From the NCBI RefSeq assembly GCF_016920785.2, contig NW_024609884.1, positions 81,633,346 to 81,697,345 of the forward strand: a DNA stretch of 64,000 nucleotides, read 5' to 3'. The notes under the pieces are model-generated. The model did not search any database. It was not told where the DNA came from and was given only the letters and a program-made list of their open reading frames with translations. Below are positions 47,775-59,045 of this stretch, one piece after another. Made by a program: the position numbers and the translations under genes. The first letter of the stretch is position 1. Every line of letters begins with the position of its first letter. This DNA comes from Ixodes scapularis. Its lineage: Eukaryota; Arthropoda; Arachnida; Ixodida; Ixodidae.

Positions 47775-48500
47775 AATGACCGTCCTCAGCGTTGAAGCAG
47801 AGCCCCAGGCGATGGGCCGCAGCTCCTCCGCCCTGATTCGGTCTCACTCCCGGCGCGGCGATTGCTTCAGCGACTCAAAACTTGTGTGGCTCTTAGCACA
47901 AGCCCTGGCCTCCAAAACTGCCCACACACTGTAATCCATCGAGTTGAGATCCAGTAAATACGGCGGCGATTCCTGCGAAGCGCTGAAACCCGGAAAATCG
48001 AGCCTACACCACGCCTGAGTTGCTTTCGCCCTGTGAGTCGGCGCCTTGTTAGAAGGTCCATTCGGCGTCGCACAAATGCTGTCGGGCCCACGGAAGTACC
48101 ACGGTCTTAGAGATGTTGATAGAAGTCCTCCTTGTTGATTTTGACACCCTGGTACATGCCCCGCTTGTACCTGCGGACCGGCGTTCAAGTTGGCGGCATC
48201 CTTGAAGCCGGACTCGCTTACTTTCGTCCCTGAGTAGTTTAACTTTTTGAGGATTGTATGACTCAAGTTTCAACTCCTTTTTAGCCATTTGTCGCACCGA
48301 TTCACGTTTGATTCCGGACTCACGAACATATTTTTCATATGGAGACCCTCGGATTTCGCTTGACTCGCTTCCGGATGATCTGACGGTTGGCGGAGGTGTT
48401 GGCAGTGCACTTTGTTCCTCTTCGCGGGCTGATGCCTTGCTGACCGAGCTCCGGAAACGCTTGAAGGGTAACCCCGCATGGTGTAATACGCCAAACAAAA
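47775..48500 (-). pseudogene. mariner/Tc1-type transposase, inactive
   Basis: Minus-strand frames with several shifts encode a helix-turn-helix part (ESGIKRESVRQMAKKELKL), then KVKLLRDESKRVRLQ, then a catalytic-domain end: PPYLLDLNSMDYSVWAVLE, where the family has P-P-Y-S-P-D-L-N-P-x-D-Y. Product broken by frameshifts and missing the middle of the DDE domain. It lies between the LCCL-FN3 promoter and the transposase/nuclease locus. Confidence 0.8.
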
Positions 48501-48772
48501 CGCAGACAAAAACGAAGCAAGAACATGACAAAACGCAACATACTCCGGCCAACATTTTTTTTTTTTTTTTTTTAATTCGGGATTACAATTGTTTTTAGAT
48601 AAAGCAGTGTCCCTTAATTACAAGATATACTTTCTTTCTTTTTTTTTATATTGTGTGTAATTTAATCAATATCACGGCTCAAAGATTGATTTCGGCCGTT
48701 CTGCAAAACCGAAACTATCTGCTAGAGGGATGGCAACACTAATCATCAGCCGTATTGCCACGACGTGACGTC

Positions 48773-49030
48773 ACTACACTCTAAAACCGGTCTCATAAAA
48801 AACACTGTCCCTCTGATTTTAGAGGGGACAACGATACTTTCAGGGGGAAAGTTCTTTTTAAGAGGGAAATGGAAAAATAAATCAGCAACATCCAGAGGGA
48901 CACCAACATATTAAGAGAGACCAAGGGATCCGTTTCCTTTGTCCCTCTGAGTAGGGAAGACCGACAGAAAAATGCATGCTTCATATATATTAAGAGGGGA
49001 CTGGTCCCTCTTAACTGGACCAATGTAGTT
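48773..49030. mobile_element. DNA-transposon terminus with GTCCCTCT subterminal repeats
   Basis: Starts TACACTCTAAAACCGG, the same TA + CAC(T/A)CTAAA start as the other element families here. Within 250 bases it holds at least six copies of AGAGGGAC/GTCCCTCT in both orientations. No matching opposite end was found. It may be the left end of the autonomous element carrying the YqaJ and DDE genes, 0.9 kb downstream, or a separate solo end. Confidence 0.5.
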
Positions 49031-49918
49031 CGGTCAAGAGGAAAGGCGCCGGCGCACTAATCCACGACTAAGAGTTCAGACGGTGCTAAGGTTTGGCGCC
49101 AATTGACGGAGCTGGAAACGGTCGTGGCCGGAGAGTCGCAAGCGTCATAATGGTTGTTTGACTTCCTTCGGGTGAGTAATCCTGTTACATTGACGCTTTC
49201 TTTTGAGTACATTGTGGGTGGGAATAACGAGCCATCAATATTTTCACTCTGGCTGTGAAATGCACGAGCTTTGCCCGTAGAGTGAGAGTTTTCAGCTTGA
49301 TTGCAGCAGTCCGCGGTTGCTTCCTGCATGGATCTGCTCGTTCAGCTAGGACAAAGCGTCGCCCGTCGTTGACTCTGCCGTGAGCCGCATGGCTGTCTTT
49401 CGCACAAAACACTTATAACGGTATATCGTTCGGGCTAGGGTGTCCCAATGTGTATGCTTCTGTCTTAGGCTGGCGATATCAGACCATTTTGTGTCCCACG
49501 CTTTTGTCTACTTTTTAATTTCGAACGCGCGTTCGATCTTCTCCCAGCTCGAGCTGCAAGTTTTGGGACTGCTACCCCGCCATTTTATAACCGGCAATTT
49601 CTTTGCTCTTTATTCGTGAGTGTGCACTGTCGGCATCGGTATACTACAAAAGGATGGTATCAACCTCCCGAAGGCGAAGGGGAGATAAAGTTACCCGCTC
49701 GGTTCATGTAGTCAGTGTTCGTAACCGTATAGACGCTGTTGGTGTTTGCAAACAAGCGGCGCTTGACGCTGATTGGATACCCCCCCGCGACTTCCGGTCG
49801 AAGAATTTCCGGTTTTTTCCTGCGTGGTTTCCCAATGGTGCGTACGAGCTGGGTTGCTGATGTTTCGACCGGCGTGATAATTTTAGTGTGCAGAGTGTTT
49901 ACCCTTTCGCCTACGGAA
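49031..49918. other. Upstream region of the YqaJ gene
   Basis: About 0.9 kb between the subterminal-repeat block and the start codon. No convincing gene. It presumably contains the promoter and 5' UTR, and is CpG-containing near 49500-49580. No clear TATA box in the last 200 bases. Confidence 0.35.
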
Positions 49919-50346
49919 ATGTCAAGTGACTATTTTAAAGGGCTCGACATCGAGGCACAGAATCGGTATCGAGAGAAGTTGTCGTTCAGAGGCCAAGAGC
50001 TGCCCGACCCGCTGGACGGTGGTCTGGTACGGTTTAGCTTTTCTTCGGACTCCAGGAATTTCCCCCCAGTCACGGCAGCAGATATCCTCATGTATCTCGT
50101 GGAAGGAGTGTGCTTTTATACCAAGGAACAGTTCAAAAGCCACAAGATGGGCGAAGCATACAACGCCTTTGTGAGTGGAAAAGTGAAACGGCTTGTGTCG
50201 TTCAAGGCAGGCAAGCGTGGGGAAGGCATCGTCGTCATTGCGGCAACTGTCGAGGCCAGTCAAACGCTAACGAAAGCATACCAACCGTGGTGCGTTGTCC
50301 AGGACGATGGAACTGTTACTAGTGCCCATTGCACGTGCATGGCCGG
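49919..50346 (+). CDS. YqaJ-SWIM gene exon 1
   Basis: 428 bases from ATG to a consensus donor (GCCGG/GTGAGT), leaving in phase 2. It encodes residues 1-143, ending in SAHCTCMAG, the first Cys pair of the SWIM zinc-binding motif. The open frame extends upstream to about 49739 but looks like 5' UTR. Confidence 0.85.
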
Positions 50347-53300
50347 GTGAGTACTTCATTCACAAGAGTCTATTTGAGTGATTGGAAATTTTGGCAGATC
50401 GTTTTCGGAGGCCCGCCACCGCTCCGGGCGTGCGCTTCAAACGTGATTCGAAGTGGGAGCGCTATCTCCCGCTAGCAATATCGTTCCCTGTAGACACGAT
50501 CTACTAAAACTCACGATTTCCTACTCCATTGTTCGATCTCACGCGACTCTTAAGATATCTACAAGAGTCTGGGTTTCCGATTTCCCTTTAGAATTGCGTG
50601 AAAAAAAAGAAAGACGGGGGCACTGTTTACCCACAAAAACACTGCTTGACTACACACTAAACATTATAACACCCATAATCGTGTAAAAAGGGTGTAAGTT
50701 AGGAAAAACACCCTTCTTACACTTCATTTACACGATATTTGAATATCGGTGGGTGTAAAAAGGGTGTGCTGATGTTTTTCATCCCTTCCACACCCTTTTT
50801 ACGACCTCGCTTATTGCGATGGCGTCTGAAATCGTGTAAAAAGGGTGTATGGGCGAATTATACGCCCTGTGTTAACACAGTGTGAAAGGGGCGTTATGGT
50901 GATGCCAGTCTAATACACCCATGATTTCATATCCGTTAACGCTTATTGCTTTGCTGAAACTGTTGCTGATGTACGGCGGTATAAACATCAGTATAATTAA
51001 TCGCTACACGAAGTCGCGTATGGTTAGGAAGTGATGGAGTATAGTTTTTGCGACTCCGATCGAACTCACCGTCCGACACGAGCCGAAAATGACGTGTCGC
51101 GTGTGCGTCAGTTTCATCAGTTCAACTTCGATTTAAAAACAAGACATCTCCTCTCGCAAAAGATGAACGAAGACGTGTCAATATACAACCCAAACAGCAC
51201 GCAGCATTGCGCCGATATAGGATCAAATATGAAAAATTGCGCCGTTACCATTTTGGTCCAGCCAATATCTGTGAAAAAAAGGATGGGTCGCGGCGACGCC
51301 ATCCTGACATACCGTAGGCGATGCCGTGCCGTTTTTGGTTGAGCGTCAAGATTCCCGCATGAATGGCCTATGCCGGCGAGGTATGTCTATTTCTTAACCG
51401 CCTAAAATCCGACGTTAAAAAAGAAAAGAAAAACAAGACGAAGCGAAACGGAATCTGCTTACTTTTAACCAGAGAAAGACCTCCTGCGCTGAACCACTGA
51501 ACAAACTATGGGCCGTGGCGCCCTCATTTCGTGTATTACAAACTCACCTGACTGGCCCTCGCACTACTTATAGCACCTTCACTGAGATTTTATTTTTGTG
51601 TGTAGTTCTGACGAAACAATTCCGCAAGACAATCGAAAGTGCCGAATTTATGACACCCCGGCTAGAGTACGCGATCCTTAGTTGACACCAAAATATCTAG
51701 CCTCCCGACGCTATTTTTTTCGTTTTTTTTTTTCTTTTTTCGTACGGGTGAAATTGCATCTCTTTCATGCGTTCGAATTTGTTTTCTGTTATTTATTCCG
51801 TGATTTCGCGGTCGGCATCAGAGCACGCACGCCACTGCGTGAAGCAAGTCCTGACGTGTCCCATTTTGCGACCCTCCTTGGGCAGCCCAGGTGGCTTATA
51901 CAAAGCCGCAGAGGGAGATTAGCTGCTTTGTCCACCCCTCTTTGACTTCGTCTTCTGATAAGCCTCCACACCTTCTTTTGTGTCTTCGTGTGGGTGTGAG
52001 CGAGTGCGAAGGCCGCTTCTAGCAAATCAGAGGGGTGGTGTGTAACACGTGACCGTTCTCCGTAGGACAGGGACGCTTGGACTATAATATGTCACGTGAC
52101 TCGCTCCGACGCGCTGATGGGCTCACTGGGGCCGAAGTCTTTGCCGTATTCCAAATTACGGTGAGTGTAGGGGCCACGTACGTCCGGTTTCTAAAAAGCT
52201 TCCGTCAGGCGTCAGTGTTCTCCTGTTTTTCGTGCGTTGCAGTCGCAGCTGTGGTTTTTCGTCTTGAACGGCCGGAATACGTTCATACTAATTTTTTGGT
52301 AATATTTGTGAATTTCGTCGGAGTCCGTGGAATTATTGTGCTGTGTTTGTTGGACGCGTTTCGACAAAGAACTGCTCGTCGGCGCTCGTGAGACTTCCGC
52401 TGATTGTGATCGACCGCCTTCATCCTCGACATTGTGTTTGCGTAGTTTGGTGCTGCCCTAGTCGGATTGTGCATCTATCACGACAGAGAGCTGCTCATCG
52501 GCGACGGCGAGAGTTCCGTTGAATGTGAGCAACCGCCTTCATCCTGGACGTTGTGTTTGCGAATTTTTCTGTGGTGCCCGAACCGGATTATGCAACTATC
52601 ACGAATTACATGAGATCGGTGTTTTATTTGTAAGTACTCTGCAAGCATGCTTCTGGTAGTAGTCCTGCTTCCGTCTCAATAGACCATCTTACTGTTTACA
52701 AGCATGAACTGCTGCTTACGCCTCAATCAACTCCGGTCGTTCCGTCTCTGCCAGCCTGTCGAGTTTTGCCTACGTCAGCAGAGCTAGAAAGCTTTAAAGT
52801 AGGTTTAGGCGAAGGAAAGCCTTATTTAAAGTTTGAGTGCATTTATTTTCAGCCTCTAAGAATTTTGTAGCTTTGTCACAAAAACTTAACACTAGGTCAC
52901 AAATGCCAGCATTTGAGGTTTGACATTGGTTTCTCGCGAATTCGCGAAAGAAGAAGATGAGGTCCATGCACGTTTTTTCTGGATTCAAAAAATAAAGTGT
53001 TCCACATGTTCCAATTTGTTAGCAATCATTTCTCCGTAAATACTTTTTGATGAAGTGCTGTGTTAACATTTAGTATAACTTCTTGTAGCTGAATGAAGTG
53101 AGAGTTACTGCGCAGGCGAGCTGGTGAAGGATCATGGTGAAAAAAACCCAAGACTAGGACAAAAAATCGGGACAACACAACACGTCTCAAGACATTTTGA
53201 GACAGTATTGTGTTTTCCCAATTTTTTTGTCACTAGTGTCGGGGTTTACCCACCATGCTCTTCTAGCTGCAGTACACGTTTTTGGTAGGGTGTACTGCTG

Positions 53301-56300
53301 CCATCACACCCTAATAAATAGGTGTAGAGCAGAATCACTCCTTTCTGTGTAGGGTGTAAGGGATTACACCGGTTTTTGAGGGAGTGAGCAATAACACCAT
53401 TTTTCTAGGGCGTTTTTGTACACCAATAAGGGGGTGAGTTGTGACCCATGCCATTTACACCAATAAGGGCGTGAAAATGTTTAGTGTGTAAGGTATTTTA
53501 TTTTGATGTATTATTGGCGAACAGGCTGCACGTATCTACATAGTGGTAATCGTTTTGAGTCGCTATGCATAATCAAAGTATAAGTGCATGTAATTACAAA
53601 TTGCCGCCATGTCATGAAACTTGGTGCTGTGCAGTTCTTCGAAGTTGCACGAAATTTTCTTTAATCTAATGGGTGCTTTTATGGTGTTATGCTTGTCACA
53701 TTCGTCAACACATGGAGCTTCATGCTTTCCTTGCATTTTCTGGGTACTTAATACATCATATTTATGCTATTGTGGATTTCAGCCTGGGGGAATGCTGTAC
53801 TCACGTTGCTGCTCTACTCTTCAGCGTTGAAGCAACTGTGAAGTATGGGCTAAACAACCCATCACCGACTGATGCGGCATGCAGGTGGATTGAGGTTTCA
53901 AGAAAAAGTGTAGTAAGCCTTTCATGATTTCAAGTCTTCACTTTTGCTCGGTCACGTCAGTCTTTTTTTCAGAACTGCAAGAACTAACTGCAAAATTGCA
54001 TGCAGGCAGCACCACTTAGCGACATCATATTCTTCAAGCCTACACACTAAACATTTTCACGCCCTTATTGGTGTAAATGGCATGGGTCACAACTCACCCC
54101 CTTATTGGTGTACAAAAACGCCCTAGAAAAATGGTGTTATTGCTCACTCCCTCAAAAACCGGTGTAATCCCTTACACCCTACACAGAAAGGAGTGATTCT
54201 GCTCTACACCTATTTATTAGGGTGTGATGGCAGCAGTACACCCTACCAAAAACGTGTACTGCAGCTAGAAGAGCATGGTGGGTAAACCCCGACACTAGTG
54301 ACAAAAAAATTGGGAAAACACAATACTGTCTCAAAATGTCTTGAGACGTGTTGTGTTGTCCCGATTTTTTGTCCTAGTCTTGGGTTTTTTTCACCATGAT
54401 CCTTCACCAGCTCGCCTGCGCAGTAACTCTCACTTCATTCAGCTACAAGAAGTTATACTAAATGTTAACACAGCACTTCATCAAAAAGTATTTACGGAGA
54501 AATGATTGCTAACAAATTGGAACATGTGGAACACTTTATTTTTTGAATCCAGAAAAAACGTGCATGGACCTCATCTTCTTCTTTCGCGAATTCGCGAGAA
54601 ACCAATGTCAAACCTCAAATGCTGGCATTTGTGACCTAGTGTTAAGTTTTTGTGACAAAGCTACAAAATTCTTAGAGGCTGAAAATAAATGCACTCAAAC
54701 TTTAAATAAGGCTTTCCTTCGCCTAAACCTACTTTAAAGCTTTCTAGCTCTGCTGACGTAGGCAAAACTCGACAGGCTGGCAGAGACGGAACGACCGGAG
54801 TTGATTGAGGCGTAAGCAGCAGTTCATGCTTGTAAACAGTAAGATGGTCTATTGAGACGGAAGCAGGACTACTACCAGAAGCATGCTTGCAGAGTACTTA
54901 CAAATAAAACACCGATCTCATGTAATTCGTGATAGTTGCATAATCCGGTTCGGGCACCACAGAAAAATTCGCAAACACAACGTCCAGGATGAAGGCGGTT
55001 GCTCACATTCAACGGAACTCTCGCCGTCGCCGATGAGCAGCTCTCTGTCGTGATAGATGCACAATCCGACTAGGGCAGCACCAAACTACGCAAACACAAT
55101 GTCGAGGATGAAGGCGGTCGATCACAATCAGCGGAAGTCTCACGAGCGCCGACGAGCAGTTCTTTGTCGAAACGCGTCCAACAAACACAGCACAATAATT
55201 CCACGGACTCCGACGAAATTCACAAATATTACCAAAAAATTAGTATGAACGTATTCCGGCCGTTCAAGACGAAAAACCACAGCTGCGACTGCAACGCACG
55301 AAAAACAGGAGAACACTGACGCCTGACGGAAGCTTTTTAGAAACCGGACGTACGTGGCCCCTACACTCACCGTAATTTGGAATACGGCAAAGACTTCGGC
55401 CCCAGTGAGCCCATCAGCGCGTCGGAGCGAGTCACGTGACATATTATAGTCCAAGCGTCCCTGTCCTACGGAGAACGGTCACGTGTTACACACCACCCCT
55501 CTGATTTGCTAGAAGCGGCCTTCGCACTCGCTCACACCCACACGAAGACACAAAAGAAGGTGTGGAGGCTTATCAGAAGACGAAGTCAAAGAGGGGTGGA
55601 CAAAGCAGCTAATCTCCCTCTGCGGCTTTGTATAAGCCACCTGGGCTGCCCAAGGAGGGTCGCAAAATGGGACACGTCAGGACTTGCTTCACGCAGTGGC
55701 GTGCGTGCTCTGATGCCGACCGCGAAATCACGGAATAAATAACAGAAAACAAATTCGAACGCATGAAAGAGATGCAATTTCACCCGTACGAAAAAAGAAA
55801 AAAAAAAACGAAAAAAATAGCGTCGGGAGGCTAGATATTTTGGTGTCAACTAAGGATCGCGTACTCTAGCCGGGGTGTCATAAATTCGGCACTTTCGATT
55901 GTCTTGCGGAATTGTTTCGTCAGAACTACACACAAAAATAAAATCTCAGTGAAGGTGCTATAAGTAGTGCGAGGGCCAGTCAGGTGAGTTTGTAATACAC
56001 GAAATGAGGGCGCCACGGCCCATAGTTTGTTCAGTGGTTCAGCGCAGGAGGTCTTTCTCTGGTTAAAAGTAAGCAGATTCCGTTTCGCTTCGTCTTGTTT
56101 TTCTTTTCTTTTTTAACGTCGGATTTTAGGCGGTTAAGAAATAGACATACCTCGCCGGCATAGGCCATTCATGCGGGAATCTTGACGCTCAACCAAAAAC
56201 GGCATCGCCTACGGTATGTCAGGATGGCGTCGCCGCGACCCATCCTTTTTTTCACAGATATTGGCTGGACCAAAATGGTAACGGCGCAATTTTTCATATT

Positions 56301-58195
56301 TGATCCTATATCGGCGCAATGCTGCGTGCTGTTTGGGTTGTATATTGACACGTCTTCGTTCATCTTTTGCGAGAGGAGATGTCTTGTTTTTAAATCGAAG
56401 TTGAACTGATGAAACTGACGCACACGCGACACGTCATTTTCGGCTCGTGTCGGACGGTGAGTTCGATCGGAGTCGCAAAAACTATACTCCATCACTTCCT
56501 AACCATACGCGACTTCGTGTAGCGATTAATTATACTGATGTTTATACCGCCGTACATCAGCAACAGTTTCAGCAAAGCAATAAGCGTTAACGGATATGAA
56601 ATCATGGGTGTATTAGACTGGCATCACCATAACGCCCCTTTCACACTGTGTTAACACAGGGCGTATAATTCGCCCATACACCCTTTTTACACGATTTCAG
56701 ACGCCATCGCAATAAGCGAGGTCGTAAAAAGGGTGTGGAAGGGATGAAAAACATCAGCACACCCTTTTTACACCCACCGATATTCAAATATCGTGTAAAT
56801 GAAGTGTAAGAAGGGTGTTTTTCCTAACTTACACCCTTTTTACACGATTATGGGTGTTATAATGTTTAGTGTGTAAGGTAGGACAGGCTGTGATTCAAGT
56901 TGCTCCGAGACCACGGGGACCTGTACCGATATGGACAGACGAACAAGTTCGCGGCTTCATGCACCGAATAAAGGTGAGACAATCGAAATAAATTATTTTC
57001 AGTTCATAAGTCCAGTGTCTTGTGCCTAGCCATCCGAAATATCCTGACTGGGTAACTGTGCATGACTACACTAAAAATTCGGGTTCAACTCCCAGGTCGA
57101 GGGTTGGCCAGTGATGTTTGCATTACACATTGTCACCAACCAATGTACACTTTAATCCGGTTTTTGTTCTTATAGGCATTAGCCCCAAAAACGCTTCTGC
57201 TGTGCTCGATCACGGACAGCGAGGAAACTGACTCCGCTCCTGAAGCAGCTGACCAAGAACCAGAGAGACCGGCCAAGCGCAAGGAGACGCCCTCACAGTT
57301 GCCGCTTGGTGGTATTTACCAAAACATGGACCTAAAAGCAGCCCAGGAAGTTCGGCTAACAGCTGCACATTGTACTGAGATTGAGAAAGCCACTCGCGGG
57401 CAATCAAGATCCCTCAGATGGAAGCAAGAACGGAAGGGCAGAATAACAGCGTCTGTCTTGGGTCGTGTGGCTACATGCCAGAGCGGTGCCGATGGCCTTG
57501 TTGCGGAGGTTATGGGGTATATAAAGGCACCTCGTGTTTCAAACCTCCGTTGGGGCTCCGAAAAGGAACCAGAAGCTAAACGAGCATTTATTGCAAAGGA
57601 GTCCCTGAAACATAAAGACCTGCAACTAAATGAGTGTGGTTTGTTTGTTGTAGGAAGCCTGCCCTTTCTAGCTGCATCTCCCGATGCCATTGTCTCTTGC
57701 GCATGCTGCGAAAAGGCAGTCCTGGAGGTCAAGTGTGCTGCATCAATGAAAGGTGCTTCCCTCACTAAAATGTCTAAGCGTTTACCTTATCTCGATGAGA
57801 ACCTGCAGCTGAGGCACGATCATGCTTATTATGCCCAAGTACAAGCACAAATGGCGGCCACGAAGCTCCGTCGAGCATACTTTGCTGTTTTTACGGGACC
57901 TCTCATAAATATTGAGGTTATAACCTTTGATGAGAATTTCTGGGCAGCTGCAAAACTTAAAGCAGAGTGCTTTTTTATTAACCACATCTTTCCAGAACTG
58001 CAGTCCATGCGAATCTTCAAGCAAATGGAATGTGCGAGGACAACATGCCATTGCCATGGCGCTAGGTCGGGCCGTGTTGTTGAATGTTCACTTTGTTGCG
58101 ACATTTTCCATCTGAAGTGTGTAAACCTTAAACGCACACCAAAATCATGGGTGTGCACTGCATGCCAAACTGTCAGCCGTACTGGCGACAACTGA
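49919..58195 (+). CDS. SWIM zinc finger - YqaJ nuclease - PHD finger protein, transposon-associated (4 exons)
   Basis: Join 49919..50346, 53783..53912, 56887..56973, 57176..58195, 554 aa. Seen: a SWIM motif CxCx(n)CxH completed across the first intron (Cys138, Cys140, Cys148, His150). Exon 4 carries a YqaJ/lambda-exonuclease-like core with GRITAS, WGSEKEPEA, SPDA (Asp385), LEVKC (Glu399, Lys401) and the Gln-rich AQVQAQM helix. A C-terminal PHD-type C4HC3 finger follows (Cys506, 508, 519, 522, His527, Cys530, 542, 545). All catalytic positions of the PD-(D/E)xK fold are present. Start chosen at MSSDYF because the upstream open frame lacks a better-placed ATG. Family knowledge: such genes occur in arthropods in many copies and accompany some DNA transposons. 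Neighbour: a convergent THAP-DDE transposase. Inference: DNA end-processing partner of that transposase. Two transposon copies occupy introns 1 and 2. Confidence 0.85.
50651..53490 (+). mobile_element. Non-autonomous DNA transposon, copy A (2840 bp)
   Basis: Begins TACACACTAAACATT and ends AATGTTTAGTGTGTA: a short terminal inverted repeat with TA at both ends, consistent with a TA target duplication. Subterminal regions are filled with GGGTGTAA/TTACACCC motifs. Only short open frames, none recognised. An internal foldback lies near 53125-53270. It sits in intron 1 of the YqaJ gene. Nearly identical to copy B on the opposite strand; the one difference I could define is a 5-base insertion near 51325-51335. 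Confidence 0.9.
53783..53912 (+). CDS. YqaJ-SWIM gene exon 2: SWIM finger second half
   Basis: A 130-base exon with acceptor TTGTGGATTTCAG and donor GTA/GTAAGC; it enters in phase 2 and leaves in phase 0. It encodes LGECCTHVAALLFSVEATV, supplying the C-x-H half of the SWIM motif and the following helix. It is the only coding part of the 550-base island between two inverted transposon copies. An alternative donor three bases upstream (GTGTAG) is weaker but also possible if a different acceptor is used for exon 3. Confidence 0.82.
54041..56875 (-). mobile_element. Non-autonomous DNA transposon, copy B (2835 bp, inverted)
   Basis: Same element as copy A in inverse orientation; paired positions sum to 107526-107531 along the whole length. 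It occupies intron 2 of the YqaJ gene, ending 11 bases before exon 3. Five mirror open frames in A and B translate identically, so the copies are very young, gene-converted or an assembly product. Confidence 0.9.
56887..56973 (+). CDS. YqaJ-SWIM gene exon 3
   Basis: An 87-base exon, phase 0 on both sides, ending at a good donor (AAG/GTGAGA). It encodes AVIQVAPRP and then WTDEQVRGFMHRIK. Its acceptor (GGTAGGACAG) is poor in pyrimidines because a transposon ends at 56875, only 11 bases upstream of the exon. An alternative acceptor four bases upstream (AGGTAG) would pair in frame with the alternative exon 2 donor. Confidence 0.65.
57176..58195 (+). CDS. YqaJ-SWIM gene exon 4: YqaJ nuclease and PHD finger, stop
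   Basis: Acceptor TTTTTGTTCTTATAG, then 1020 bases to TGA at 58195 (residues 216-554). It begins with an acidic linker rich in Glu and Asp, then the complete YqaJ domain (about residues 285-490) and the C-terminal PHD finger (506-545). The 3' part of this exon is tandemly duplicated just downstream. Confidence 0.88.
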   Translation, partial: ALAPKTLLLCSITDSEETDSAPEAADQEPERPAKRKETPSQLPLGGIYQNMDLKAAQEVRLTAAHCTEIEKATRGQSRSLRWKQERKGRITASVLGRVATCQSGADGLVAEVMGYIKAPRVSNLRWGSEKEPEAKRAFIAKESLKHKDLQLNECGLFVVGSLPFLAASPDAIVSCACCEKAVLEVKCAASMKGASLTKMSKRLPYLDENLQLRHDHAYYAQVQAQMAATKLRRAYFAVFTGPLINIEVITFDENFWAAAKLKAECFFINHIFPELQSMRIFKQMECARTTCHCHGARSGRVVECSLCCDIFHLKCVNLKRTPKSWVCTACQTVSRTGDN

Positions 58196-58261
58196 ATGTC
58201 AGCACAACTTGTTCGGACTTTTTTTTTTCTTGGTGTTGCTGCAATTAATTAGGCTGCATAG

Positions 58262-58430
58262 CCTTGAATGTTAACTTTGTTGTGACAATTTCCATCTGAA
58301 GTGTGTAAACCTTAAACGCACACCAAGATCATGGGTGTGCACTGCATGCCAAACTGTCGGCCATACTGCAGCGACAACTAAATGTCAACACAACTTGTTC
58401 GGACTTTTTTCTTTTTTGTGCTGTATGCAA
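58262..58430 (+). repeat. Tandem duplicate of the PHD-finger 3' end of the YqaJ gene
   Basis: Bases 58265-58430 repeat 58085-58240 with few changes, including the codons for FHLKCVNLKRTP, WVCTACQTV and the stop region. The duplicate lies after the stop codon and is probably 3' UTR or dead sequence. Confidence 0.8.
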
Positions 58431-58734
58431 TTAAAAATTTTAAGAATATCTTTTTGCTGTCTGGCTTTGATGTTACTAGTCAAGTATGTTTATAAGTTAT
58501 TTTTACAGCTCAAAAGTGCCCCGAATGTACTATACACATACAAAAAGTTCTGAACAATTCGACGAACAAGCATGTACAATACATACGTACATACCAGTGA
58601 ATATTTTATAATATTATGATCATAAGGGACTTAAATTATAAAAAAAAGCCAAAGCCTGTCAAGGGGGCAGCTTGAGTTCAGGTTTTATCTGTCGCAAAAA
58701 AACTTTGTTTGGTCTAGTTTATGTAATTTAAAAG

Positions 58735-58857
58735 GTTAAAGTGCAAACTAAAGCATGTACAAAATAAGACACACGTACGACATGGACAGGCGCAGGCCTG
58801 CCCTTGTCGTACGTGTGTCTTATCTCGTCTGTGTTTCACTTTGCACTTTAATTTGTC
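58735..58857. repeat. Inverted repeat between the convergent genes
   Basis: AAGTGCAAACTAAAGC with AAGACACACGTACGAC on the left is mirrored by GTCGTACGTGTGTCTTA and CTTTGCACTTT on the right around a short GC-rich centre. It lies between the 3' ends of the nuclease and transposase genes. Confidence 0.75.
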
Positions 58858-59045
58858 ACATGTAATTAGTAGTCAAGAAAATTATGCACCCAGCAACCAA
58901 AAGTAAGCTTAATAAAAATGCTTGTATTTACCGATCAACGCAGTCTAGCACTCAAGAAATTATTATAAGGCACACTGACTTCACCTTCACCATGTGTTGC
59001 TTCCTTTGCAATGAAAACATTTAGTGATGCACAGCCAAGCCCTTG

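Noticed and set aside
48049..48555. 168-codon minus-strand frame beginning with a hydrophobic segment (MLAGVCCVLSCSCFVFV)
   Set aside because: Looks like a signal peptide but is the chance upstream extension of the dead mariner transposase frame.
51031..52391. Open frames of 87-104 codons inside transposon copy A, with mirror frames in copy B
   Set aside because: Identical in A and B only because the copies are nearly identical; no domain, composition or start context supports coding.
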